Below are positions 7,113-14,169 of a stretch of 16,275 nucleotides of DNA, piece by piece (within the stretch, counting starts at the first letter, position 1; every line of letters starts with the position of its first letter). Source of the DNA: an uncultured Collinsella sp. (GTDB lineage Bacteria > Actinomycetota > Coriobacteriia > Coriobacteriales > Coriobacteriaceae); contig CATXML010000007.1 in the NCBI GenBank assembly GCA_958372035.1, forward strand, positions 1 to 16,275, written 5' to 3'. The notes beneath the pieces were generated by a model. It searched no databases. It was not told where the DNA came from and saw only the letters and a list, made by a program, of their open reading frames with translations. The translations under genes were made by a program, and so were the position numbers.

Positions 7113-8345
7113 TCACGGGCGCCTCGCCCAGCGGTCATCGTCCTTCAGCAAGCGCCACAGGGTCGTGCGGCTTATTCCCAGCACCTCGGCAGCGCGGGTC
7201 CGGTTGCCCTGAAGGTAGCCTACGACCAGCCGCGCGATGTCGCGTTCGGTATCGACCAGTGGACGCAGGATATACAGGTCGCTGTCGAGCGTCGGAGCGC
7301 CAAAGGTTGCGGTTTTGATGACATCCTCCTGGGCGAGCACCTCCTCCGCCACCGCGCGCTCCGCCACACCCGACCCTACTAATATATAGAGTCGTTCCGA
7401 GACCTCGCGAAGCTGCAGATAGTTGCGTGGCCAGCGATAGCCGTTAAGCGTCGAGGCGGCCTCCTCGGACATACTCGGAGCGGCAGTTCCAAAGACATCT
7501 GACAGATACGACAAATACTGCGCAACCTTTTTCGACGCGGCTCCCTGCTCGACGATTGCCGGCGCCACGCTCACCGCACAGGCGAAGCGCTCGGTCACAA
7601 AGGCGGCTTGATCACTTTCGCTGCCGCCCGGCATGTCATTCGCCGTCAGCACCACATGGCAGCGCGTCGCCAACGCGGTGTCGGCCATCGTGGAAACGAG
7701 CTCGCGGAGGCGCTGGGGGCCAACCGCATTCCAGCCCTCAATGCAAAGGGTCAGCCCTGTTTGAAACAGCGGCGATTCGGAGCTTTTGAGCACATGGCGC
7801 CAACCGCGATCGGTGAGCTCATCGAGCGAGACGGAAACAAAGGGCTGATCGGCAAAAGGGCCATCCAGATAGAGGCGCATGGCAATCTCGACCTGGCCCG
7901 CTCCCAGCTCGCCCTCGAGCATAAGGGGCACCCCGCGCGCGAAGCTCTCGGCGACCGGCGCAGCTACCGAGGCCGCCCCCTCAACGATGCCGTACGCGCT
8001 CGATTCGTAGCGGGCCTCAACTTCGTCGGCGTTGAGCCACTCGATGCCCGCATGCGCCGCGGCGCCGCGCACCTCGCGGACCACGACGACCCAAAGGCCC
8101 CCGCCCTCTTTGTCGGTGGGGCGAACGGTCAGGCTCAGGCGCGTACCCGCACGCCCCATAACCAGACGCGCGCCGTCTCCTATACGGTCGAGGCGCTCAG
8201 CGACAAAAGCCGCCGCATCCCGCTCAAGCGCCGCGTCATTCATGGTCGAAATCGCGACGTCCCCACGCGCATCGATTGCCAATGCCGAGGCCCCGGCAGC
8301 AGCCAGGGCCTCGGTCAAGATGTTCAGCTTGGCATCGCTATCCAT
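7113..8345 (-). CDS. Fis-type regulator with degenerate sigma-54-activator AAA+ domain
   Basis: The 410-residue protein resembles NtrC-type activators but has lost their catalytic parts. An N-terminal sensor-like domain (about 1-110) has no clear family. A AAA+-like core (about 115-325) keeps the WPRNYLQLREV element near 305-315, which corresponds to WPGNVRELxN of true activators. Its Walker A reads GELGAGQVE (145-153) where GExGTGKE is expected, so the ATP-binding Lys is Gln. Its Walker B reads LCIEG (200-204) instead of LFLDE, and no GAFTGA loop is visible. The C-terminus is a good Fis-type helix-turn-helix (NRTRAAEVLGISRTTLWRLL, 381-400). It probably binds DNA without driving sigma-54. The start at 8345 is chosen because AGGGG precedes it by seven bases. 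It lies downstream of the yeiH-like gene. Confidence 0.78.
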   Translation of the reverse strand: MDSDAKLNILTEALAAAGASALAIDARGDVAISTMNDAALERDAAAFVAERLDRIGDGARLVMGRAGTRLSLTVRPTDKEGGGLWVVVVREVRGAAAHAGIEWLNADEVEARYESSAYGIVEGAASVAAPVAESFARGVPLMLEGELGAGQVEIAMRLYLDGPFADQPFVSVSLDELTDRGWRHVLKSSESPLFQTGLTLCIEGWNAVGPQRLRELVSTMADTALATRCHVVLTANDMPGGSESDQAAFVTERFACAVSVAPAIVEQGAASKKVAQYLSYLSDVFGTAAPSMSEEAASTLNGYRWPRNYLQLREVSERLYILVGSGVAERAVAEEVLAQEDVIKTATFGAPTLDSDLYILRPLVDTERDIARLVVGYLQGNRTRAAEVLGISRTTLWRLLKDDDRWARRP

Positions 8346-8611
8346 GATTTGCCCCTGTCCGCGGCGACGTGCAACCGCCGACGGTCGCACGACCGAGTGT
8401 TTCAAAATTGAACGATATTGCTCACCAAACACTATAGGGCAGAAGCCGCCGTCCTGCGAGTATATGAGTTGCCCCGCATCGCCATCCTGGCGGGGCGATA
8501 AGAGCTCTTCGGGACCTATAAACCTGCGGACAAGCCATACCCGCAAGAGCTCCTATCGCTCCACCGCGAGGATGCGCTCGCCAGCACGCAGCACGCAAAT
8601 AAGCTACTTCT
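8346..8611 (-). other. Structured gap between yeiH-like gene and Fis-type regulator
   Basis: The 266-bp gap has no convincing gene. It holds two adjacent hairpins. GCCCCGC (8471-8477) pairs with GCGGGGC (8490-8496). Next to it GCGATAAGAGCTCTT (8495-8509) pairs with AAGAGCTCCTATCGC (8545-8559) with one mismatch, and the stem goes on through CGGG/CCCG after a one-base bulge. Neither has a U-tract. A smaller GCGAG/CTCGC stem lies at about 8566-8581. They could set how much regulator is made from a yeiH transcript, or be palindromic repeats. Confidence 0.6.
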
Positions 8612-9646
8612 CTACCAGATTCCCAGCACGTGCTGCATTCCCAAACTCATGCACGCAATGCCAATCCAGCAGCAAAAGCCCAATGCGATGGGCTTGCCGC
8701 CCTTTTTGACCAGCTCGACGATATCGGTATTAAAGCCAATAGCCGCCATAGCCATCACGATAAAGAACTTCGACAGCTCCTTGATGGGTGCCGTAACGGA
8801 TGCAGGAAGCTGAAGCACCGTGGTGATTACGCTCGCCAGCACAAAGAACAGCACGAACATGGGAAACGCGCGTTTAAGCGAGAACGTGCTTTTGGCGTCG
8901 CCGCCGGCCTTGCGCGCCAGATGCATCTGCCAGCATGCGAGAGCCAACGTAATGGGAATAATGGCCAGCGTCCTGGTGAGCTTGACCACTGTGGCGCTCT
9001 CGAGCACATTGGCGCCGGGATGCATACTGTCCCAGGCACTCGCCGCAGCCGTTACCGACGAGGTGTCGTTGATGGCGGTGCCGGCAAACAGGCCAAAGCC
9101 CTCGTTGGTCAGCCCGAGCATGCCGCCGAGCGTCGGAAACACGAGCGCCGCGATAACGTTAAACAGGAAGATGACCGAAATAGCCTGGGCAATCTCGCGA
9201 TCGTCGGCATCGATGACGGGCGCGGTAGCGGCGATGGCAGAACCGCCGCAAATCGACGAACCCACACCCACAAGCGTCGCGATCTTACCCGGCACGTTCA
9301 TAACGCGGCAGAGCACAAAGGCAATGACAAGCGAAGTCGAGATTGTCGCCACGATAATCGGCAGCGACTGGGCGCCCTTGGACAGAATCTGGGAAAGGTT
9401 CATGCCAAAGCCAAGCAGGATAACCGCGTACTGCAAGACTTTTTTGGACGTATAGGTAACGCCGGCGGCGAGCTGTTCGCGATGATTCTTGGGAAAGACG
9501 AGCGCCAGAACCATGCCGAAGAGGATGGCGAATACCGGCCCACCGACCACCTCAATCTGTTTGCCGAGCAGCGTTGCGGGGATAGCGATGATCAGGCAGA
9601 ACAAGACGCCCTTCCAGCACTCGCGTACGATATTCGCCAGTTGCAT
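8612..9646 (-). CDS. yeiH: YeiH/UPF0324 family membrane protein, putative sulfate exporter
   Basis: The 344-residue protein has about ten hydrophobic segments and the two family signatures: GVGSSICGGSAIAATAPVI (about 126-144) and FGLFAGTAINDTSSV (about 183-197), which probably form paired re-entrant elements in the membrane. The family (PF03601) is called a putative sulfate exporter; the substrate is not firmly shown for most members. An AAGGAA site seven bases upstream supports the start at 9646. A divergent GntR regulator lies upstream and a Fis-type regulator downstream, so it is probably induced by a specific compound such as a sulfonate or related anion (inferred). The length is normal for the family. 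Confidence 0.9.
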   Translation of the reverse strand: MQLANIVRECWKGVLFCLIIAIPATLLGKQIEVVGGPVFAILFGMVLALVFPKNHREQLAAGVTYTSKKVLQYAVILLGFGMNLSQILSKGAQSLPIIVATISTSLVIAFVLCRVMNVPGKIATLVGVGSSICGGSAIAATAPVIDADDREIAQAISVIFLFNVIAALVFPTLGGMLGLTNEGFGLFAGTAINDTSSVTAAASAWDSMHPGANVLESATVVKLTRTLAIIPITLALACWQMHLARKAGGDAKSTFSLKRAFPMFVLFFVLASVITTVLQLPASVTAPIKELSKFFIVMAMAAIGFNTDIVELVKKGGKPIALGFCCWIGIACMSLGMQHVLGIW

Positions 9647-9839
9647 ATGGGATTCCTTCTTTCTATTTCACGTTTGCGACGGCTTATGATACGGCAACAT
9701 TGGGCATAGCCTTGCGCAAATACAGACTAAGATGCCGCAATAGTTCTCGGGCGACAGCCGAATTACCCTCCGCGGAGAGCTGATTCGCGGCATAATTAAC
9801 AACTGACATATGAGTTTGATAGAACAGTTGCGAGGCGCT
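9647..9839. promoter_or_regulatory. Divergent regulatory region of yeiH-like gene and GntR regulator
   Basis: The 193-bp gap holds a perfect palindrome CTCCGCGGAG (9768-9777) flanked by CGAAT (9759-9763) and ATTCG (9783-9787), giving a nested dyad of about 29 bp. A CATAAT hexamer at 9791-9796 could be the -10 of the GntR gene, which would put the palindrome over its -35 region. On the other strand TATCAT near 9684-9690 may serve the yeiH-like gene. The nested dyad is a likely operator for the GntR protein; this is inference. Confidence 0.5.
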
Positions 9840-10541
9840 ATGGAAGAATCGATGCACGTCGGCGAGCAGGAAACGAGCCTACAGGACCAGTCCTACCACA
9901 CCATTCGACGCAAAATCGTCTACCTGGACTATAAGCCGGGCGAAAAGCTGGGCGTCAAGCAGCTTTGCGATGACCTGGACATGGGTCGCACGCCCGTGCG
10001 CGAGGCTTTGGTTCGCTTGGCGCAGGAAGGCCTGGTGCGCACCGTGCCCCAGAGCGGCACCTACGTCTCACCCATCAACCTCACCCTTGCCGAGAGTGCC
10101 TGCTACATCCGCGAACATCTGGAAAAGCAGGTGATTGTGGAGTGCTGTGCGCGAGCCACGTCGGCCGGCATCGAGCAGCTCGACCGCGCCATCGTGCTGC
10201 AGGAAAAGGCCATGGCCGAAGAGGATCGCATCGGCTTCTTTTTGAGCGACAACCTCATGCATCACATGATTTTTAGCATCGCATGTCGCAGCACCGTTTG
10301 GTCGTGGCTCGAAGAGACCAATGCCGACCTGGAGCGCTTCCGCTGGCTGCGCGCCGCCACGCAGGTTCTCGACAATCGGGACATCGTGAACGAGCACAAG
10401 CAGATTCGCCGCGCTATCGCCGGTCGCGACCCCATCGAAGCGAGCTTTTTGGTCAGCAAGCACCTGCACATGATGTTCCGCAACCAAACCGAGGTTCTGG
10501 ACCAGTTCCCCGAGTACTTCGAGACCAGTAAGCTCCGCTAA
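9840..10541 (+). CDS. GntR-family transcriptional regulator, FadR/FCD subfamily
   Basis: The protein has an N-terminal winged helix-turn-helix, with GVKQLCDDLDMGRTPVREALVRLAQEGLV as the classic GntR core and SGTYVSPI as the wing. An all-helical FCD ligand domain follows. Metal-ligand positions typical of FCD domains are visible, counted from the upstream ATG at 9810: Asp147, His151, His196 and a His at 218 or 220. Regulators of this type respond to small organic acids and usually repress neighbouring transport or catabolic genes, here probably the divergent yeiH-like gene. The ATG at 9840 (MEESMHVG, 233 residues) is preferred because GAGG precedes it and a likely -10 sits too close to the earlier ATG at 9810. 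The stop overlaps the first base pairs of a repeat hairpin. Confidence 0.9.
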   Translation: MEESMHVGEQETSLQDQSYHTIRRKIVYLDYKPGEKLGVKQLCDDLDMGRTPVREALVRLAQEGLVRTVPQSGTYVSPINLTLAESACYIREHLEKQVIVECCARATSAGIEQLDRAIVLQEKAMAEEDRIGFFLSDNLMHHMIFSIACRSTVWSWLEETNADLERFRWLRAATQVLDNRDIVNEHKQIRRAIAGRDPIEASFLVSKHLHMMFRNQTEVLDQFPEYFETSKLR

Positions 10542-10590
10542 CCTGCCAAAAAGGGACAGGTTTATTTTGGCAGGTTTTATCTGGGCAAAT
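10540..10590 (+). repeat. GGGACAGG hairpin repeat, copy 1 (inverted relative to copy 2)
   Basis: A 12-bp perfect stem AACCTGCCAAAA (10540-10551) / TTTTGGCAGGTT (10565-10576) encloses a loop with GGGACAGG (10553-10560). The repeat continues to 10590 and matches 12705-12755 in reverse orientation with about three substitutions and one or two single-base gaps. It covers the GntR stop codon. Its TTTT end could make it a weak terminator for that gene. It looks like a REP-type palindromic element. Confidence 0.85.
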
Positions 10591-10594
10591 GCAG

Positions 10595-10632
10595 AAAAGG
10601 CCCGGCTCCGTCTTGATGCGGAGCCGGGCCTT
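10595..10632 (-). terminator. Intrinsic terminator of glmS
   Basis: A perfect 14-bp stem AAGGCCCGGCTCCG (10597-10610) / CGGAGCCGGGCCTT (10619-10632) has an 8-base loop and a short U-run on the minus strand. It sits 23 bases beyond the glmS stop. On the plus strand the U-run is only two bases, so it works mainly for glmS. Confidence 0.88.
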
Positions 10633-10655
10633 AGTCGCTAGAACGGCGGAACCAA

Positions 10656-12503
10656 CTACTCTACCGTGACGCTCTTGGCTAGGTTACGGGGCTGATCGAC
10701 GTCGCAGCCGCGCAGGATGGCGACCTCGCGGGCGAGCAGCTGCAGCGGGACGCTCGCCGTGATGGGGCTGAACACGTCGCGGACGGCCGGCACGCGGATG
10801 ATGCAGTCGGCAATCTTGTTGATCTCCTCGTCGCCCTCGGTGGCAACGACGATGACCTTGGCGCCGCGCGCCTTGCACTCCATAAGGTTCGACACGGTCT
10901 TGTCGTAGGTGGCACTCTTGGTGGCCACAGCGATGACAGGGAAGCCCGGGTCGATCAGGGCAATGGGGCCGTGCTTCATCTCACCGGCGGCGTAGGCCTC
11001 GGCGTGCAGGTAGCTGACCTCCTTGAGCTTGAGCGCACCCTCGTAGGAAATAGCGGCACCCATGCCGCGACCCACGAACAGTGCGGACTGCGCGTCCTTG
11101 CACAGCAGGGCGGCCTCATGCACGGCCTCGGTCTGGGTATCCAAAATCCACTGGATCTGCTCGGCCGTATCGGAAAGCTCGCGGAACAGCATGCGCGCCT
11201 GCTTGGTGGTCAGGCGGTACTTGACCTGCGCTAGCAGCAGAGCCAGCAGCGTCAGGCTCACGACCTGGCCGATGAAGCTCTTGGTCGAGGCGACCGCGAT
11301 CTCCTTGTTGGCCTTGGTGTAGATGACGCCGTCGCTCTCACGCGCCACCGGGCTGCCCACCACGTTGGTGATGCCGAAGACCTTGGCGCCCTTGATGCGC
11401 GCGTCGCGAATGGCGGCAAGGGTATCGGCCGTCTCGCCCGACTGGGACACGGCAACGACAAGCGTCGTCGGCGTAATGATGGGGTTGCGATAACGGAACT
11501 CGCTGGCCGCCTCCACCTCGGTGGGGATGCGAGCCCAGCCCTCAATGAGATTCTTGGCAATGAGGCCAGCGTGATAGCTAGTGCCGCAAGCGATCACGTA
11601 GACGCGGTCGATGTCGTTGAGTTCCTCGAGGGACAGGCCCAGCTCGTCGATATCGAGCTCGCCGGCGGGGGTCATACGGCCCACCAGCGTATCGCGCACG
11701 ACGCGCGGCTGCTCGTGGATTTCCTTGAGCATAAAGTCGGGATAACCGCCCTTTTCTGCCATGTCCAGGTCCCAGTCGATGTGGGTGACCTTGGGCTCGA
11801 TAACGTTGCCGGCCTCGTCGGTGTACTCGACGCCCGCGGGCGTGAGCTTGGCAAACTGACCGTCCTCGAGCACCACGACATCGCGGGTGGCGTCGATGAG
11901 CGCGATGACATCGGAAGCAACATAGGAGCCGGTTTCGCCCACGCCGACCACAATCGGGGAGTCCTTGCGCGCCACGGCGATCACGCCGGGCTCGTCAGCG
12001 CACACGGCGGCCAAACCATAGGCACCGACCACGTGGGTGCAAGCCTCGCGCACGGAGGCCATCAGGTCGTGCGTCTCGGCATAAGCCTCTTCGATCAGAT
12101 GCGCGAAGACCTCGGTATCGGTCTCGCTCTTAAAGTGGTGGCCGCGGCCCTTCAGCTCTTCGCGCAGCTCGGCGAAGTTCTCGATGATGCCGTTGTGGAC
12201 GATGGCGATACGACCGTCGCAGCTGGTGTGGGGATGGGCGTTAACGACGGAGGGCTTGCCGTGGGTGGCCCAACGGGTGTGGCCGATACCGCAGGTAGCG
12301 TCGCTGTCGATGTTGGAAAGCTCGCTCTCCAGGCCCGCGACCTTGCCCACGCGGCGGATGACGTCGAGGTGCGCCGCGGCGCCCTCACCCACCTCGAGCG
12401 CGACGCCCGAGGAGTCATAGCCGCGATACTCCATACGCTTGAGGCCCGTGACCAGGATGTTCTTTGCAATATCAGAGCCGGTGTAGCCGACAATTCCGCA
12501 CAT
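10656..12503 (-). CDS. glmS: Glutamine--fructose-6-phosphate aminotransferase (isomerizing)
   Basis: The 615-residue enzyme makes glucosamine-6-phosphate from fructose-6-phosphate and glutamine, the first step toward UDP-GlcNAc and peptidoglycan. It starts MCGIVGYTG with the nucleophile Cys2, followed by the glutaminase domain (to about 240) with RGYDSSG, GHTRWATHG and the HNGIIEN segment. Two sugar isomerase domains follow, with ACGTSYHAG, SQSGETADT, STKSFIGQ and later GRGMGAAISYEGALKLKE and EMKHGPIALI. The C-terminus PRNLAKSVTVE is intact, so the enzyme looks full length and functional. AAGGGA about ten bases upstream supports the ATG at 12503. It is a single-gene unit with its own terminator, between inverted copies of a palindromic repeat. 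No glmS ribozyme is seen in the leader. Confidence 0.97.
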   Translation of the reverse strand: MCGIVGYTGSDIAKNILVTGLKRMEYRGYDSSGVALEVGEGAAAHLDVIRRVGKVAGLESELSNIDSDATCGIGHTRWATHGKPSVVNAHPHTSCDGRIAIVHNGIIENFAELREELKGRGHHFKSETDTEVFAHLIEEAYAETHDLMASVREACTHVVGAYGLAAVCADEPGVIAVARKDSPIVVGVGETGSYVASDVIALIDATRDVVVLEDGQFAKLTPAGVEYTDEAGNVIEPKVTHIDWDLDMAEKGGYPDFMLKEIHEQPRVVRDTLVGRMTPAGELDIDELGLSLEELNDIDRVYVIACGTSYHAGLIAKNLIEGWARIPTEVEAASEFRYRNPIITPTTLVVAVSQSGETADTLAAIRDARIKGAKVFGITNVVGSPVARESDGVIYTKANKEIAVASTKSFIGQVVSLTLLALLLAQVKYRLTTKQARMLFRELSDTAEQIQWILDTQTEAVHEAALLCKDAQSALFVGRGMGAAISYEGALKLKEVSYLHAEAYAAGEMKHGPIALIDPGFPVIAVATKSATYDKTVSNLMECKARGAKVIVVATEGDEEINKIADCIIRVPAVRDVFSPITASVPLQLLAREVAILRGCDVDQPRNLAKSVTVE

Positions 12504-12570
12504 AGGATAAATCCCTTCGTTCGCGTGACTGCAAGACGTCCACGCACAGGGGGCGCTGAGACGTATAACG

Positions 12571-12637
12571 TTCGAGTATTGTACTCACGCAAGCGCAAGC
12601 TGATATACCAGAAGTGGTATCTCAACTTAGATACCAC
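12571..12637 (-). promoter_or_regulatory. glmS promoter region with dyad operator candidates
   Basis: On the minus strand a TACAAT -10 (12578-12583) lies within the palindrome GAGTATTGTACTC (12574-12586). No good -35 is seen at 17 bp. Upstream are GTGGTATC (12614-12621) / GATACCAC (12630-12637), a perfect 8-bp dyad with an 8-base spacer, and ATACCA (12605-12610) / TGGTAT (12615-12620). The shared TGGTAT half-sites recall GGT/ACC half-sites of GntR-type amino-sugar regulators, but the spacing is unusual. Which regulator binds is unknown. Confidence 0.5.
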
Positions 12638-12650
12638 CCGATGCACACAT

Positions 12651-12697
12651 GCCCAAACCACCACGATGGGGACAGGCACCTTTGTGGTGGTTTGGGC
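12651..12697. repeat. GGGACAGG hairpin repeat, second type
   Basis: A perfect 14-bp inverted repeat GCCCAAACCACCAC (12651-12664) / GTGGTGGTTTGGGC (12684-12697) encloses a 19-base loop with GGGGACAGGCACC. The arms differ from those of the other two elements but the loop core GGGACAGG is shared, suggesting one family of mobile palindromes with diverged stems. It lies end to end with the next repeat in the glmS-lacI gap. Confidence 0.85.
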
Positions 12698-12704
12698 TCC
12701 AGCG

Positions 12705-12755
12705 TTTGCCCAGATAAACCTACCAAAATAAACCTGTCCCTAATTGGCAGGTTTT
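12705..12755 (-). repeat. GGGACAGG hairpin repeat, copy 2
   Basis: This is nearly the same as 10540-10590 but in opposite orientation. The stem on the minus strand is AAACCTGCCAA / TTGGTAGGTTT with one mismatch and the loop again carries GGGACAGG. Its outer end runs into the TTGACA hexamer of the lacI-type gene's promoter. Together with copy 1 it frames glmS and its control region. Confidence 0.85.
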
Positions 12756-12784
12756 GACACCCTAGGGGTGGGCGATGCTACAAT
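12754..12784 (+). promoter_or_regulatory. Promoter of the LacI-type gene, 19-bp spacer
   Basis: A consensus -35 TTGACA (12754-12759) and an extended -10 TGC-TACAAT (12779-12784) are 19 bp apart, longer than the optimal 17. The spacer holds the palindrome CACCC-TAG-GGGTG (12758-12770). The start site would be near 12791, with a leader of about 29 bases. Good hexamers with long spacing and an internal dyad suggest a controlled promoter, possibly autoregulated. Confidence 0.65.
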
Positions 12785-12819
12785 CTGCCTTGTACTTGAA
12801 ACGCATCAAAGGGGCCGCT

Positions 12820-13953
12820 ATGGCAAAGGTAAAAATCAGCGACGTCGCGCGCGAGGCGGGGGTCTCGCTGGGCACGGTATCCAACGCGCTCAACCACCCC
12901 GAAAAGCTGCGCCCCGAGACCCTCAAGCTCATCAACGAGACCATCAATCGCCTTGGCTACCTGCCCAACCAAAGCGCTCGCCAGCTGGCCGGCGGCACCA
13001 CTAAGTCCTTTGGCCTTGTCCTCCCCCGTCTCGACCACGGCTTTTCGCTCCAGATTGCCAGCGGTGCCCACAACGAGGCACGCAAGCACGGCTATGACTT
13101 GCTCATCGCCAATGCCGATAACGACGACATTCTCGAGGATCATTACCTGCGCTATTTTATGGGCACGCAGATGTCCGGCGTCATGGTTCAGCCCATGGCG
13201 TCCCCCGACTGGCACCCCGCCATGGCCAAGATGCCCGTGCCGATCGTCCATCTGGACATCCACTGCTCCGAGCCCGGTTATTACGTGGCTGCCGACAACG
13301 AGGCACAAGGCCGCATTATCGCCGAGCTCGCCGTTGCCCGTGGCGCACGCCATATCACCGTTGTGGGCAGAGCGGCATTTATGCAGCTCACCTTGCGCGT
13401 ACTTGGCATCCACAAGGCCCTCGCCCTGCATCCCGATATCAAGATCGAAGTCATCGACGCCGGCGAATGGAATACCGCTGCCGACGGCTACAGCATCGGT
13501 GCCCAGCTTGCCGAGCGCCCTGATGACAAGCGCCCCGATTTTGTCATCGGCCTGACCGACGTATTGGCCTCGGGCGTTATCGCAGCGCTGACCGACAAAG
13601 GCATCTCCGTCCCTGAGCAGGTCCGCGTGGCCGGCTGCGACGGCAACCCCCTTGCATGGAGCGGATCGGTCCCGCTCACCACGGTAGCGCCCCCGGGCTA
13701 CGAGATTGGCCGCAAGGGCGTTCAATTGCTCATAGAGCAAATCGAGGATAAACCTGCCGCCAAGACCAAACGAGTCCGCATCGGCTCCGCCGCGCGCACC
13801 GTCACCACGGTCACGGCCAGCGAGGACATTAACCGTCAGGAGCTCGTGCGTCCCTTCTTGCTCGAGCGCGTAAGCACCCAAAATGCCAAGCCGCACCCGA
13901 CGGGCCAACCCATGGTCCCAACAACCGACATCAACCTAGGCGCCTACTTGTGA
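12820..13953 (+). CDS. LacI-family transcriptional regulator
   Basis: The 377-residue protein has the LacI helix-turn-helix at its start (ISDVAREAGVSLGTVSNALNHPEKL, about 6-30), the hinge-helix region YLPNQSARQLAGG (about 47-59), and a periplasmic-binding-protein-like effector domain (about 60-335) ending with the TTVAPPGYEIGRKGVQLLIEQI element. Such proteins usually repress carbohydrate genes and are released or activated by a sugar. An extra tail of about 35 residues (from LVRPFLLERV) follows the normal end. The ATG at 12820 is set by AAAGGGG six bases upstream; the frame is open back to 12775 without a ribosome site. No sugar-transport gene lies next to it, so its targets may include glmS, itself or remote genes (inferred). 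Confidence 0.93.
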   Translation: MAKVKISDVAREAGVSLGTVSNALNHPEKLRPETLKLINETINRLGYLPNQSARQLAGGTTKSFGLVLPRLDHGFSLQIASGAHNEARKHGYDLLIANADNDDILEDHYLRYFMGTQMSGVMVQPMASPDWHPAMAKMPVPIVHLDIHCSEPGYYVAADNEAQGRIIAELAVARGARHITVVGRAAFMQLTLRVLGIHKALALHPDIKIEVIDAGEWNTAADGYSIGAQLAERPDDKRPDFVIGLTDVLASGVIAALTDKGISVPEQVRVAGCDGNPLAWSGSVPLTTVAPPGYEIGRKGVQLLIEQIEDKPAAKTKRVRIGSAARTVTTVTASEDINRQELVRPFLLERVSTQNAKPHPTGQPMVPTTDINLGAYL

Positions 13954-13955
13954 CA

Positions 13956-13997
13956 AAAAAACGCCGCAACGGAAACAGGCCCGCTGCGGCGTTTTTT
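13956..13997. terminator. Bidirectional intrinsic terminator after the LacI-type gene
   Basis: AAAAAACGCCGCA (13956-13968) pairs with TGCGGCGTTTTTT (13985-13997). The stem is 13 bp including the A/T ends, with a U6 run on the plus strand and also on the minus strand. It begins two bases after the stop codon. Confidence 0.9.
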
Positions 13998-14169
13998 ACT
14001 GGCCCCATGTGCCCTCCCCGTTTAGCCGGACCTGCGGCTACGGATATTTACGGAATGTAATCCATTTTTCATTAACTTTTTTGTTAAAATAGACTCAATT
14101 CCATATTTTTAGATATTTCCTATAAGTATTGATTTTGCTCCAGTTTTTTCTCGCCAAGAAAGGGGTTTC
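13998..14169 (+). promoter_or_regulatory. A+T-rich leader with candidate promoter for the ATPase gene
   Basis: The 172-bp stretch is much richer in A+T than its surroundings. TTGTTA (14081-14086) and TATTTT (14104-14109) with a 17-bp spacer are a candidate promoter, and a TTAAC/GTTAA dyad lies at about 14072-14086. AAAGGGG precedes the ATG at 14170 by four bases. The base composition suggests the ATPase gene was acquired together with its promoter. Confidence 0.4.

Noticed and set aside
8346..8546. N-terminal extension of the Fis-type regulator up to 8546
   Set aside because: The added 67 residues overlap the hairpins and lack a ribosome site; AGGGG before 8345 marks the better start.
8630..9709. 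Plus-strand open frame of 359 codons
   Set aside because: It is antisense to the YeiH-family gene, with a low-complexity charged translation and no supporting ribosome site.
12504..12600. glmS ribozyme/riboswitch in the glmS leader
   Set aside because: AGCGCC occurs but the rest of the conserved ribozyme core is not found and the leader is too short for the usual fold.
11571..12731. Plus-strand open frame of 386 codons
   Set aside because: It is antisense to glmS. The opposite strand carries all GlmS motifs, and this frame shows no recognisable family.
12778..13908. Minus-strand open frame of 376 codons
   Set aside because: It is antisense to the LacI-type gene, which has a ribosome site, promoter and family motifs on the plus strand.
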